DNA of 64,000 bases from Verrucomicrobiota bacterium (GTDB taxonomy: Bacteria > Verrucomicrobiota > Verrucomicrobiia > CAIQCK01): the NCBI GenBank assembly GCA_016235595.1, contig JACRJX010000024.1:1-64000 (forward strand), in the 5' to 3' direction. This document shows, piece by piece, positions 1-7,653 of the stretch. How positions within the stretch are numbered: position 1 is the first letter of the stretch; the number at the start of each line of letters is the position of its first letter. A program made the translations under genes and the position numbers. The notes under the pieces were generated by a model. That model saw only the letters and a list, made by a program, of their open reading frames with translations, had not been told where the DNA came from and did no database searches.

Positions 1-333
1 CGGTATCGCGCGGCTTCTCGTCTCTCACGTGCGTTGAGGCGATTTGCACTTGTGGTCATTCGCGCCAAATAACTTCCGGCGTAAGCCGGTGGCGTAGGAG
101 CGATTTTTTTGGAGAGCGTTGACGATTCGGGATGCGTTTGGCTGTGGGTGTATTTCACGCTTGAGGTCGGAAAAGGCGGCGCTGCAGAGTCGGCATAGGT
201 CGATTCAACCATGATGAACATGATGCCAGCAACACCAAGATGACGATCCGAACGAGGCGCGGAACGCCGCTCCTCTAAGAAGGCATAATCAAGACTCCTA
301 TCGCGTCCAACACTTTCCCACATTCCCGCCGGG
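1..333. other. intergenic left edge, no gene seen
   Basis: No convincing reading frame, ribosome binding site or RNA gene is visible here. The only structure is a short hairpin at 76-89 (CCGGC, loop GTAA, GCCGG), followed 18 bases later by a run of seven T. That spacing is too long for a standard intrinsic terminator. It looks like the small palindromes found in other intergenic gaps of this window. Confidence 0.5.
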
Positions 334-545
334 CGCGTTGCGCTGGCTGCATCTTTGCCGTCGTCGTGCTCATCGGTGGTTTCAGCAGCATTACACGCAA
401 CACCCGTCACTGAACAAACGCCAAGTTCGCCCCCAAAAAAACACCGAGGGCCATGCCGGCTTTCGCTCTGCATGGCTCTCGTTGAAACCAAGTCTGACTT
501 TGACTGCGTTTACTTTTCTTCGGGAATTCGCACGCCGTAGAAGCT
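334..545 (-). repeat. dispersed repeat copy A with hppA 3' tail and hairpin
   Basis: Read on the minus strand this unit contains: the last codons of an hppA-like gene (SFYGVRIPEEK then stop, about 505-543), a spacer of about 30 bases, a hairpin (about 451-484, stem GAGGGCCATGC with GCATGGCTCTC), and about 110 further bases that align with copy B. The hppA codons differ from the intact gene at 7654 mostly at synonymous positions, so this tail probably diverged while still coding. The unit lies downstream of the CpaF-type ATPase gene. Function unknown: it could be a terminator, a REP-like element or debris from duplication. Confidence 0.8.
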
Positions 546-585
546 GCAGAATCGCCTCCGACGAACATCCCCGCAGCAAACCCTG

Positions 586-604
586 TCGCCGCCCGAGACG
601 GACG
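586..604 (-). terminator. possible hairpin terminator of the CpaF-type gene
   Basis: GCCGCCCG, loop AGA, CGGACGGC forms an 8-bp stem with one mismatch or wobble, directly after the stop codon of the upstream minus-strand gene. There is no T run, so factor-independent termination is uncertain. Confidence 0.4.
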
Positions 605-608
605 GCGA

Positions 609-1694
609 TTAATCGTTCTCAAACATCGCGTCCGAAATCAGGTTCATCTTTCTCATTCGGTCATGGAACAGAGGATATTTTTTGAAGACCGGCTTCAAAC
701 CAAAAACATCCTTGCCCTCGCCATCTTTCTTGATGAACCCGTGGACGAACAGATCATTGAAGACGATTTGGGGATTCTCCTCTCCGTCGATGCCGCGAAC
801 CTCGGTAATGCAAACAACCTTGCGGCTGCCGTCCGGCATCCGCTGCATCTGCACAACGACCTGAATGGTCGAGCCAATGATCTTCCTCACTTCCTGCGGC
901 GCCAGGTTGATCCCCGACATCAGGATCATGGTCTCCATGCGCGAAACAACCTCCCGGGGCGAATTCCCATGCACAATGCCGATCGTCCCCGATAGCCCGA
1001 TGGACATGGACTGCATCATGTCAATGGATTCAGAACCTCTGACTTCGCCCACAATCAAACGGTCGGGGGCCATGCGAAGAGCGTTGCGAATCAAATCCCG
1101 CAAAGAAACCTCGCCGCGACCGTCCCTATCCGCGCTCTTGGTCTCCAAAGAAATCCAGTTCGCCTGATCGAGCTGCAACTCCGCCGAGTCCTCAATGGTG
1201 ATCACCCGTTCATCCGGGGCAAAATAATGGGTCAGCATCTGCAAGGCAGTGGTCTTGCCAACGCCGGTCCCGCCGGAAAAAATCATGTTCACCCTGGCCT
1301 TGACGCACGCGCTCAGAAAATCCAGGCCTTTTCGATTCAACGTGCCCACCCTGACCAAGTCGTCCGCCGTCTTGATTTCCTTGGAGAATTTCCGCACCGT
1401 GACGCACACGCCAAAACGGGAAATTGGCGAAATGATCGTATTGATGCGCGTGCCATCCTCCATGCAAACATCCGCATAAGGGATTTCTCCGTCCACCCGC
1501 TTGCTTCTGGCGGCGTAGATCTCCCTAACCCACTTCAACACGTCCTCGTCGCTCTCAAACGAAAGATCGGTCAAAATCTTCTTCCCGTTCTTCTCCACAA
1601 AGACCTTGTGCGGTCCGTTGATCATGATTTCCGAAACGCCTGGATCATTGAGCAGCTTCTGCAACGTGGCCTGACTGTTTTCTTTCGCTGTCAT
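609..1694 (-). CDS. CpaF/TadA-type secretion ATPase (VirB11/GspE superfamily)
   Basis: This is a cytoplasmic hexameric ATPase of the type that powers Tad/Flp pilus assembly or type II/IV secretion. Visible motifs are the Walker A at residues 140-149 (GGTGVGKTT), an Asp-box-like ITIEDSAEL near 165-173, a Walker B-type strand LIVGEVRG at 213-220 and the His-box region GIVHGNS near 239-245. At 361 aa it lacks the long N-terminal domain of GspE/PilB and matches the shorter CpaF/TrbB class. No pilin, TadB/C, secretin or prepilin peptidase gene lies within 20 kb, so it is an orphan in this window and its partner machine must be elsewhere. It is followed by a hairpin and repeat copy A. The family assignment is firm; which secretion system it serves is unknown. 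Confidence 0.85.
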   Translation of the reverse strand: MTAKENSQATLQKLLNDPGVSEIMINGPHKVFVEKNGKKILTDLSFESDEDVLKWVREIYAARSKRVDGEIPYADVCMEDGTRINTIISPISRFGVCVTVRKFSKEIKTADDLVRVGTLNRKGLDFLSACVKARVNMIFSGGTGVGKTTALQMLTHYFAPDERVITIEDSAELQLDQANWISLETKSADRDGRGEVSLRDLIRNALRMAPDRLIVGEVRGSESIDMMQSMSIGLSGTIGIVHGNSPREVVSRMETMILMSGINLAPQEVRKIIGSTIQVVVQMQRMPDGSRKVVCITEVRGIDGEENPQIVFNDLFVHGFIKKDGEGKDVFGLKPVFKKYPLFHDRMRKMNLISDAMFEND

Positions 1695-1749
1695 CGAAGT
1701 AGTAGGAATTTCAAGTGTTGCCGACGAAGCAACGGCACGGGTGCGCGGC

Positions 1750-1955
1750 TTGCGCGGTGGGCTGCATTGTTGCTGTCGTCGGGTTCATCGGTGGTTTCGA
1801 CGGCATTTTGAGCCAATCGCCATCACTGAACAAGCGCCAAGTTCGTCCTCGAGAAACACCGAGGGCCATGCCGGCTTTCGCCCTGCATGGCCCTCGGCGA
1901 AACCAAGTCTGACTTTGACTGCGTTTACTTCTCCTCAGGGATGCGCATGCCGTAG
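1750..1955 (-). repeat. dispersed repeat copy B
   Basis: This is the second copy of the unit described at 334-545. It aligns with copy A over the distal part (GTCGTC...TTCATCGGTGGTTTC and CACTGAACAAGCGCCAAGTTC), through the perfect 11-bp stem GAGGGCCATGC/GCATGGCCCTC at about 1857-1891, and into the hppA tail. Here the hppA homology continues as a longer fragment to 2075. It sits in the gap upstream of the CpaF-type gene and downstream of the 189-aa gene. In the plus direction a short hydrophobic frame (CIVAVVGFIGGF) is shared with copy A (CIFAVVVLIGGF). It could be a remnant membrane segment or chance. Confidence 0.8.
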
Positions 1956-2075
1956 AAGCTGCGATAGACGAAGAACAGCGCGATGAGGCAGAGATCCACT
2001 TCGACGATCTTCTTGGCGTTGTCCCACGCGCCACCGGCGTCGGCCATGAAGATGGCTTGAAGCAAGCCGAAGAAC
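1925..2075 (-). pseudogene. fragment of the hppA 3' end with internal deletion
   Basis: Bases 1922-1988 are identical to 7651-7717, the stop codon and last codons of hppA. Bases 1989-2075 match 7907-7993 at about 91% (79 of 87 by eye). The intervening 189 bases of hppA (63 codons, including the GDTVGDPFKDT motif) are missing, so the two parts are joined in frame and still read to the stop. Without the rest of the pump and that catalytic motif the fragment cannot be functional. The sharp change in identity at the junction suggests recent conversion or re-duplication of the very end of the gene. Confidence 0.9.
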
Positions 2076-2256
2076 TTGACGGAGATCAATTCCAAAACCC
2101 TATCAAGAATCAGAAGCGAGCCCCGGCGACGGTCTATGTCGTTGTGTATGACGCGTGTCTATTGGGGCAGCAATGTAATGACGCCCGCCAAGAACAGGAG
2201 TTAATGGATAACGGAGACCACACATACCTCGGCAGGCAACGACACAAGAACCTGCT

Positions 2257-2826
2257 TCACTTGGCAAAGCCTCTTTTATCCCACGTCAAACAAAAACTTT
2301 TCTTGGCGAATTCGTAATGGTTAATGGAGGTTTCGCACCACGGTTTGTGCTGAGGAAAAGCTGTCATCACTATCTTCAGGTCCGCGATGTTCTCGTCTGT
2401 GGTCTTGAGAATGAAGACCTTGTATTCCCACTGTATTCTGGCGATTATTTGATCAATTTGACCAATTCTTCCAGCCACTTGGTTGGCGTAAGCGGGATTC
2501 GAATTGCTAAAATTGCGCAATTCAATCAACCGATTGAATCGCTCCCCATCGAGTTGCTGGATGAGATTATCTGCCTGGTATTTCTTGGCGTTCATCGCAG
2601 CCAGTCGCTGCACCGCCCTGTTTTGAAGGTTCTGTAGGATGTATTCAGCTGTGGCACGGTTGATGACGTTATTCGAAAAGGAACCTCCGGCAGCAGGCGC
2701 TGGATTGGGCAGATTCTCAGGAGGCATGAAACCTCCATAACCGGGTTGGTCATCTGCCGCGCGAACAACACTCAGACCGCTCCAACAGATGGTCAACAGG
2801 ATTGTGGCGATAATTTGCAGCTTCAT
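2257..2826 (-). CDS. secreted protein of unknown function, 189 aa
   Basis: I do not recognise this family. The N-terminus is a clear Sec signal peptide (KLQIIATILLTICWSG... with likely cleavage after VRAA). The mature part starts Gly/Pro-rich (QPGYGGFMPPENLPNPAPAAGG), then becomes Gln/Asn/Arg-rich and probably helical (residues 55-135). It has two Cys (near 165 and 180). The start is supported by AGGAG about 7 bases upstream. It is bracketed by repeat copies B (downstream) and C (upstream) and has no obvious operon partner. A possible promoter lies at 2910-2937. It is likely periplasmic or surface-exposed. Confidence 0.7.
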   Translation of the reverse strand: MKLQIIATILLTICWSGLSVVRAADDQPGYGGFMPPENLPNPAPAAGGSFSNNVINRATAEYILQNLQNRAVQRLAAMNAKKYQADNLIQQLDGERFNRLIELRNFSNSNPAYANQVAGRIGQIDQIIARIQWEYKVFILKTTDENIADLKIVMTAFPQHKPWCETSINHYEFAKKSFCLTWDKRGFAK

Positions 2827-2909
2827 TGGACTGACTCCTTTCTCAAATGCGGTTAAACGAATACGAGTTGCAGGGGAAACAAAAATCCTGATTCCGTCTT
2901 ATTGGAGAA

Positions 2910-2937
2910 AGAATAGACCGCGTCTGCTGTCTGTTAA
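2910..2937 (-). promoter_or_regulatory. possible sigma70-type promoter for the 189-aa gene
   Basis: On the minus strand TTAACA (2937-2932) is followed after 16 bases by TATTCT (2915-2910). This is about 85 bases upstream of the ATG at 2826. Both hexamers are imperfect, so confidence is low. Confidence 0.3.
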
Positions 2938-3089
2938 GTATAAGAAACTTCATTTCCGCACGCCAGAACGTGCGGCGCTGGTATTCCGGCTTGTTCACCA
3001 GCCTGTGGCCACAGCCCTCCAGAACTGGAAACAGACCACCATGGAACCTCGTGACAAAACCGCAGCTCACCACCCCAAGCTGGTCCCAT

Positions 3090-3276
3090 CATTGCCCTAG
3101 TCGTCCTCATCGACTGTTTGACAGAATTATTGCAGATCGGCCACATGGCGCAAGCTCGAAATTCGCACAGAACCAAGGCAAGAAGCACCGAGGGCCGTGC
3201 CGGCTTTCGCCCTGCATGGCCCTCGTTTAAACCAAGCCTGACTCTGACTACGTTGATTTCTCTTCAGGAATGCGCC
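3090..3276 (-). repeat. dispersed repeat copy C (most degenerate)
   Basis: This is the third copy. The hairpin is at about 3188-3223 with arms GAGGGCCGTGC and GCATGGCCCTC; the single change leaves a G-U pair in a plus-strand transcript. The hppA tail is reduced to codons RIPEEK, with the stop codon changed to TCA. It lies downstream of opgH, so, like copies A and B, it follows a minus-strand coding region. The rest of the gap 2827-3089 shows only a small hairpin (CCGCACG/CGTGCGG, about 2954-2973). Confidence 0.75.
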
Positions 3277-3287
3277 TTTAAATGGTG

Positions 3288-5423
3288 TCAGCGCGCATAG
3301 GTGAGAATGGCATGCTGCCACCAAGGGGCGAGCGCTTCGGGACGGCGAAGCCATGCCTGATGATGCAGCCAGATCATTGCGTCCGCGTTCGCGAGGATGA
3401 CGAGGATCTCGGCAGGTTTCAACGCGTCCGGTCCGTCGGCAAGGAGTTTCTCGCCCAGCGCGCGCACGGTTTGCTGGTCCCAACCGAGACGCGCCAGCGC
3501 TTCAGCGTAAGCCGGATTGAGTTGCTTCTCGCGGAGGAGCGAGACGTGGATCGCGTTGACATAGGGATCGAGCACGGCTTGCGCGAGGCCCGTGCTGGAG
3601 GGACGCCAGGCCGCTTCGATGGCGGTCATGCGCGAGCAGAGTGATGCGAGTTCCGGTGGGGCGGCGGTTTCTTCTGGCGTGAGGAACAGACCGAGACTGC
3701 GTGCGCGCCGACCCCAACTGCCCCGACTGGTAAAGACGCTGAGCGGGATGGAGGCGACCATGCCGGCGAGGACTGGCACGAACCACCAAAACGTCGGCCG
3801 ATCGAGCCACCACACGAGCGCCCCCCAGACGATACCCGTCAGCGTGTGGCCCCAATGCTGCCGGATTGCGTCAGACCACGCGGTGCCGTCGGCGGTGCGG
3901 CGCTGCGGCCCCCAGTGCACGCCAAGACCGCAAAAGATGGAGGCGACGAACTTGGAGTGCCAGAGCATCTGCAGCGGCGCGTGCAAGGCTGAAAAAATCG
4001 TTTCCATCACCGTGCTGGCTGTGGCGCGTGTCAGGCCACCGAAGGCGCGACGCCGCGGCGGATCAAACGCGAGATCCACGAGCGCGAGCACCTTCGGAAG
4101 GAAGATCACGCCCATGCAAACGCCGAAGATTAACAGCGCATGCTCGATACCGGTAAGCCGGATGAAGGGCGTGAACGCGTCGACGGTAATGTCGGAAAGA
4201 CCCGTGTAGCGTTTGAACCAAAGCGCCCAGTTGAATGCCAGCAAGAACATCAACCACAGCGGACTGGCAAGGTAGCCGAAGATACCGAGCGCGAGATGCA
4301 GGCGGCTGATGCCGCGCAGGCCGCGCGCAAAAACCACCATGCCGTGCTGCAGGTTGCCCTGGCACCAACGCCGGTCGCGCTGAGCGTTTTCGATGAGCCC
4401 TTGCGGGCCCTCCTCATAGCTGCCTTCGAGATCAGTCGCGAGCCAGACCTGCCAGTTCTCCTTCAGCAACAGCGCGGCCTCTACGAAATCGTGGCTGAAG
4501 ATTTGTCCGCCGAACGGTTTGCGGCCAGGCAATTGCGGCAGATCGCAGAACTGCATGAACGGCTCCGTACGGATGATCGCGTTGTGGCCCCAGTAGTTGC
4601 CGAAACTCTGCGCCCAGAAGTTCAGACCCGCGATGTAGACCGGCGCGTAGAGGCGGTTGGCGAACTGCTGCATGCGGCCAAAGAGCGAGTTGGCGTTGGC
4701 AAGCGCAGGCACCGTTTGGATGAGTCCAACGGTCGGGTTGGCCTCCATCAGTTTCACCAGATCCACAACCGTCTCGCCACGCATGACGCTATCGGCGTCG
4801 AACACGATGAAATAACGATAGCGCCGTCCCCACGTGCGCAAGAAATCGCTGATGTTGCCGCTCTTCTTGCCTTCGTTGGTGAGCCGGCGGCGGTAATAAA
4901 TGCGGCCGAGCGCATCGAGGTCGCGAATGAGACTGGACCATCGCCGCTCCTCCGCGATCCATTTGTCAGGATCGGTCGAGTCGCTCAGGACAAAGAAATC
5001 GAACCGTTGAAGCTGGCCGGTTTGCCGGAGTGATTCGTAAGTCGCGCGCAAGCCTTCATAGACGCGCTCGATGTCCTCGTTATGTATCGGGAACACAATG
5101 GCCGTGCTGGTGCTCGCGATGCTTTGCGAACGGTAGTCGCTCAGCGTCGTGATGCGCCGATCGCCCCCGAACCGGCGCACGAAGGAACCGAACACTCCAT
5201 GAACGCAACCGATGGCGGTCAGCAAGAACAGGATGATGAACAACACCAGCAGCACGCTGCTCGATGCCGTCCAACCGGTGCGCCACAGCAGGTCTGCGAA
5301 CAGCCACGACACGACACCGGTCGGCAGCACTGCCGCTGAGAAGAAAGCAAACACACGCAACCCGCGCTGTGACGGTCGCACGGGCGTCACCGTTAATGAC
5401 GGGTTGGCATGTTCGGCGGCCAT
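3288..5423 (-). CDS. opgH: glucans biosynthesis glucosyltransferase H (OpgH/MdoH)
   Basis: This inner-membrane GT2 enzyme polymerises the beta-glucan backbone of osmoregulated periplasmic glucans from UDP-glucose. Two N-terminal membrane segments precede the catalytic domain, which shows IVFPIHNED, the DxD-type FDADSVMRGE, SHDFVEAALL and the QxxRW-type QRDRRWCQGN. Several membrane spans follow. At about 711 aa it lacks the roughly 130-residue cytoplasmic N-terminus of the enterobacterial protein (about 850 aa). I place the start at 5423 because the upstream gene stops at 5427-5425 and TGATATG leaves a single base between stop and start, a strongly coupled arrangement. A longer frame begins at 5450. 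It is the last gene of opgG - 213-aa gene - opgH, followed by repeat copy C. Confidence 0.95.
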   Translation of the reverse strand: MAAEHANPSLTVTPVRPSQRGLRVFAFFSAAVLPTGVVSWLFADLLWRTGWTASSSVLLVLFIILFLLTAIGCVHGVFGSFVRRFGGDRRITTLSDYRSQSIASTSTAIVFPIHNEDIERVYEGLRATYESLRQTGQLQRFDFFVLSDSTDPDKWIAEERRWSSLIRDLDALGRIYYRRRLTNEGKKSGNISDFLRTWGRRYRYFIVFDADSVMRGETVVDLVKLMEANPTVGLIQTVPALANANSLFGRMQQFANRLYAPVYIAGLNFWAQSFGNYWGHNAIIRTEPFMQFCDLPQLPGRKPFGGQIFSHDFVEAALLLKENWQVWLATDLEGSYEEGPQGLIENAQRDRRWCQGNLQHGMVVFARGLRGISRLHLALGIFGYLASPLWLMFLLAFNWALWFKRYTGLSDITVDAFTPFIRLTGIEHALLIFGVCMGVIFLPKVLALVDLAFDPPRRRAFGGLTRATASTVMETIFSALHAPLQMLWHSKFVASIFCGLGVHWGPQRRTADGTAWSDAIRQHWGHTLTGIVWGALVWWLDRPTFWWFVPVLAGMVASIPLSVFTSRGSWGRRARSLGLFLTPEETAAPPELASLCSRMTAIEAAWRPSSTGLAQAVLDPYVNAIHVSLLREKQLNPAYAEALARLGWDQQTVRALGEKLLADGPDALKPAEILVILANADAMIWLHHQAWLRRPEALAPWWQHAILTYAR

Positions 5424-5424
5424 A

Positions 5425-6027
5425 TCAGTGCGTGAAAACGAAGATCGCAACGAGCAGCAACACGAACACGATCCAGATCGCCAGCATCTTTGCGTAGGGC
5501 AGGCGGCTGAATTTTGTCAGCGTCGTAATCGGGCCAAGGTCGAGCGGACGCGGTGTCATTTGCGAAAGCTGAAAATCCGGCCCGGCGCGCAAGTAGGCCG
5601 CGCGCATCGCGCTCACAAATTCCCCCGGCCACGGTCCCGGTCGCAAGAATTGGTCCTGCCATTTACCCGGCATGTCGGCCAGCAGCAGTGCGAGCCGCCC
5701 GCGCGTGGAGAGCATTCGGTCGGCGCCCATCGGCGGCTCCTGTAGCACTTGCGCGAACCATTCCGTGACGACGCGATCCATTTCCTCCGCAGCAATCTGC
5801 GGGATGGAACGCGCGGGTTCGTTCGGCGCGCGGCGCAGCGCGCGGTCGAGAACGTGCAGCACAAGCTGGCCGAGCAGGACCTTGTTCTGCACACGCAGCG
5901 CGTGAAAGTAACTCTCAACCCTCGCGTAGGCGGCGTTCCATTCCTCCAATGGCCGCCCCGCGAGCCGGCCCGGCTCCGGCGTGCGCAACAGCGCCGGACT
6001 TAGGGAGGACTCCAATGGTACGTCCAT
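5425..6027 (-). CDS. novel protein between opgG and opgH with C-terminal membrane anchor
   Basis: I do not recognise a family. From the ATG at 6027 the protein is about 200 aa. It is mostly helical, hydrophilic and Arg-rich, and ends in one strong membrane segment (KMLAIWIVFVLLLVAIFVF) two residues before the stop, so it should be tail-anchored with a cytoplasmic body. It overlaps the end of opgG by 28 bases and ends one base before the opgH start, so the three genes are translationally coupled. A longer start at 6066 would overlap more. The adjoining OpgH lacks the cytoplasmic N-terminal domain known from gamma-proteobacteria. One inference is that this gene supplies that domain in trans; no sequence similarity was established. 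Confidence 0.75.
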   Translation of the reverse strand: MDVPLESSLSPALLRTPEPGRLAGRPLEEWNAAYARVESYFHALRVQNKVLLGQLVLHVLDRALRRAPNEPARSIPQIAAEEMDRVVTEWFAQVLQEPPMGADRMLSTRGRLALLLADMPGKWQDQFLRPGPWPGEFVSAMRAAYLRAGPDFQLSQMTPRPLDLGPITTLTKFSRLPYAKMLAIWIVFVLLLVAIFVFTH

Positions 6028-7565
6028 GTCTCGGCGAGGGCCTCCTCCCCTTTCTTCAACGTGCAACGGATGTCCACCGGCGCGGTGTTACCGGCCTTCG
6101 GCTCCATCTTCAGGATCACACGCCATGTGCCACTGAACCGATTTCGAAAAACCTGCGCCTCCGTGATGGCGCCGTTGTCACTGCAACTCGCGACGACCGC
6201 CGGCGGATTATTTTCGTCGAACGGCGAGAGCTTTGGCCCGGTGAAATCAATCGCGAATTCCCGACGCTTCGGGTTGCGCCCATCGGCGCCGATGCGCGTG
6301 GCAACAACCTTGTTCTCCGACAGCGTGCGGTCGGTCTCGCGCGTCCAGTAAAGCGTGTAGCCGAACCGAAACGGCTGCATCGGTTGCGGCTTCGCCTTCG
6401 GCTCCCAGAACGCAACGATGTTGTCGAGGCCCTCCGCGTGCGTGCTCAACTCCACCAGGTGGACATCGCCCTCACCCCACACCCCCTGCGGCTCGATCCA
6501 AACACTCGGCACCTGGTGATAGTGATTGAAGATGTCCTGATAACTCGCGAAGTCGCGGTCGCGCTGGAGCAGGCCGAACCCGCGGATATTGTTCGCCGTG
6601 AATCGCTGGTGGCGCATCACGGACGCGTTGTTCAGGGGCCGCCAGAGCGTCTCGCCGTTCTCCATCCGCATCAACAACCCGTCGCTGTCATGCACCTCGG
6701 TGCGATAATCGTCAAATTTTCGCTCCGAGTTCTCGCCAAACCAAAACATGCTCGTCAGCGGCGCGACCCCGATCGTCTTGAGCGGCTTGCGATCCTTGTT
6801 CACTGCGAGCACGTCCTTGGGCTCGCGGAAGTAAATCACCGCTTTGATATCCACGCTCGTGGTCTCGCCCGGCCGGATGACAAACCGATAGGCGCCCGTG
6901 CAGCTCACACTGTCCAGGATCGCGTAAAGCCGCAGTTCGGTGTCTTCGCGATGCGGCTTGCCGAGCCACCAGTCGGTGAAGATCGGAAACTCCTCCGGAC
7001 GGTCACCCTCGCCACAGTCCAGCGCCAGCCCGCGCGCCGACTGGCCGTAGCCCTGCCCCTTGCCGAGCAGCCGGAAATAACTCGCGCCGAGAAACGCGCC
7101 GAGTTCGTCAAGCTTGTCCTCGCGGTTCAACGGCGTCAGCAGCTTGAACCCCGCGTAACCTGTCTCGGCTGGAATCTGCCGCTGGATGCGCAGGTTGCCG
7201 TAGTCGAAGAAATCCTGCACAAAGCGCACCGACTGCACGTGCGTCAACGTGAACTCATGGACCCGCACCGGCTCCTGATAGAGATAGCCGGGATGAAAAA
7301 ACTCCACATTGAACGGCAGCTTGTCCGCTCCCCACAACGCCCGCTCGTGACGAAACCGAATCTCGCGATACTTGTCGTAATCGAGATTCTCCTGCCGCAA
7401 CACCGCCGGCAAATCCGCCCTTGGCGATCGAAACGGTTTACGCGCCCGCTCCTCAGCCTTCTTCGCCACGTAGTCCAACGTGACTTCCGCCGACTCCACC
7501 CGCGCCAACACATGCGCGGGCAGAGCCAGCAGAACCAACAGAAGCAGATAGCAAGGTCGTCTCAT
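6000..7565 (-). CDS. opgG: periplasmic glucan biosynthesis protein OpgG/MdoG
   Basis: This periplasmic protein is required for osmoregulated periplasmic glucan synthesis, acting on the nascent beta-glucan made by OpgH. Family signatures are plentiful: LPFNVEFFHPGYLY, an N-terminal beta-sandwich with GYAGFKLLTPLN and GASYFRLLGKGQGYGQSARG, and the later FWFGENSERKFDDYRTEVHDSDG and LQRDRDFASYQD. The start at 7565 (MRRPCYLLLLVLL) gives a proper signal peptide. The extra upstream codons of the longer frame (to 7595) run into a palindromic repeat and should be discarded. First gene of the opgG - 213-aa - opgH operon. About 521 aa, the normal family length. Confidence 0.95.
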   Translation of the reverse strand: MRRPCYLLLLVLLALPAHVLARVESAEVTLDYVAKKAEERARKPFRSPRADLPAVLRQENLDYDKYREIRFRHERALWGADKLPFNVEFFHPGYLYQEPVRVHEFTLTHVQSVRFVQDFFDYGNLRIQRQIPAETGYAGFKLLTPLNREDKLDELGAFLGASYFRLLGKGQGYGQSARGLALDCGEGDRPEEFPIFTDWWLGKPHREDTELRLYAILDSVSCTGAYRFVIRPGETTSVDIKAVIYFREPKDVLAVNKDRKPLKTIGVAPLTSMFWFGENSERKFDDYRTEVHDSDGLLMRMENGETLWRPLNNASVMRHQRFTANNIRGFGLLQRDRDFASYQDIFNHYHQVPSVWIEPQGVWGEGDVHLVELSTHAEGLDNIVAFWEPKAKPQPMQPFRFGYTLYWTRETDRTLSENKVVATRIGADGRNPKRREFAIDFTGPKLSPFDENNPPAVVASCSDNGAITEAQVFRNRFSGTWRVILKMEPKAGNTAPVDIRCTLKKGEEALAETWTYHWSPP

Positions 7566-7576
7566 CGCCGGGGCAA

Positions 7577-7623
7577 CGGCTGTAAGCCGCCACACCCTGA
7601 GACCGGCTGGAAAGCCGGCCTCA
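7577..7623. repeat. two-hairpin REP-like element between hppA and opgG
   Basis: Two palindromes lie side by side: CGGCT GTA AGCCG at 7577-7589, and TGAG-ACCGGCT-GGAA-AGCCGGC-CTCA at 7598-7623. They fill the gap between the hppA stop (7654) and the opgG start, and could act as a transcriptional or mRNA-stabilising boundary. Similar paired palindromes occur at 42520-42578. Confidence 0.6.
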
Positions 7624-7653
7624 GTTTTCGGAATACAACCAGCTGCACAACGT

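Noticed and set aside
609-1694. CpaF-type gene as evidence of a Tad pilus or type IV secretion locus here
   Set aside because: No other component of either machine is found in the window.
3117-3140. Plus-strand TTGACA as a promoter
   Set aside because: Nothing -10-like follows at 16-18 bases and no plus-strand gene lies downstream.
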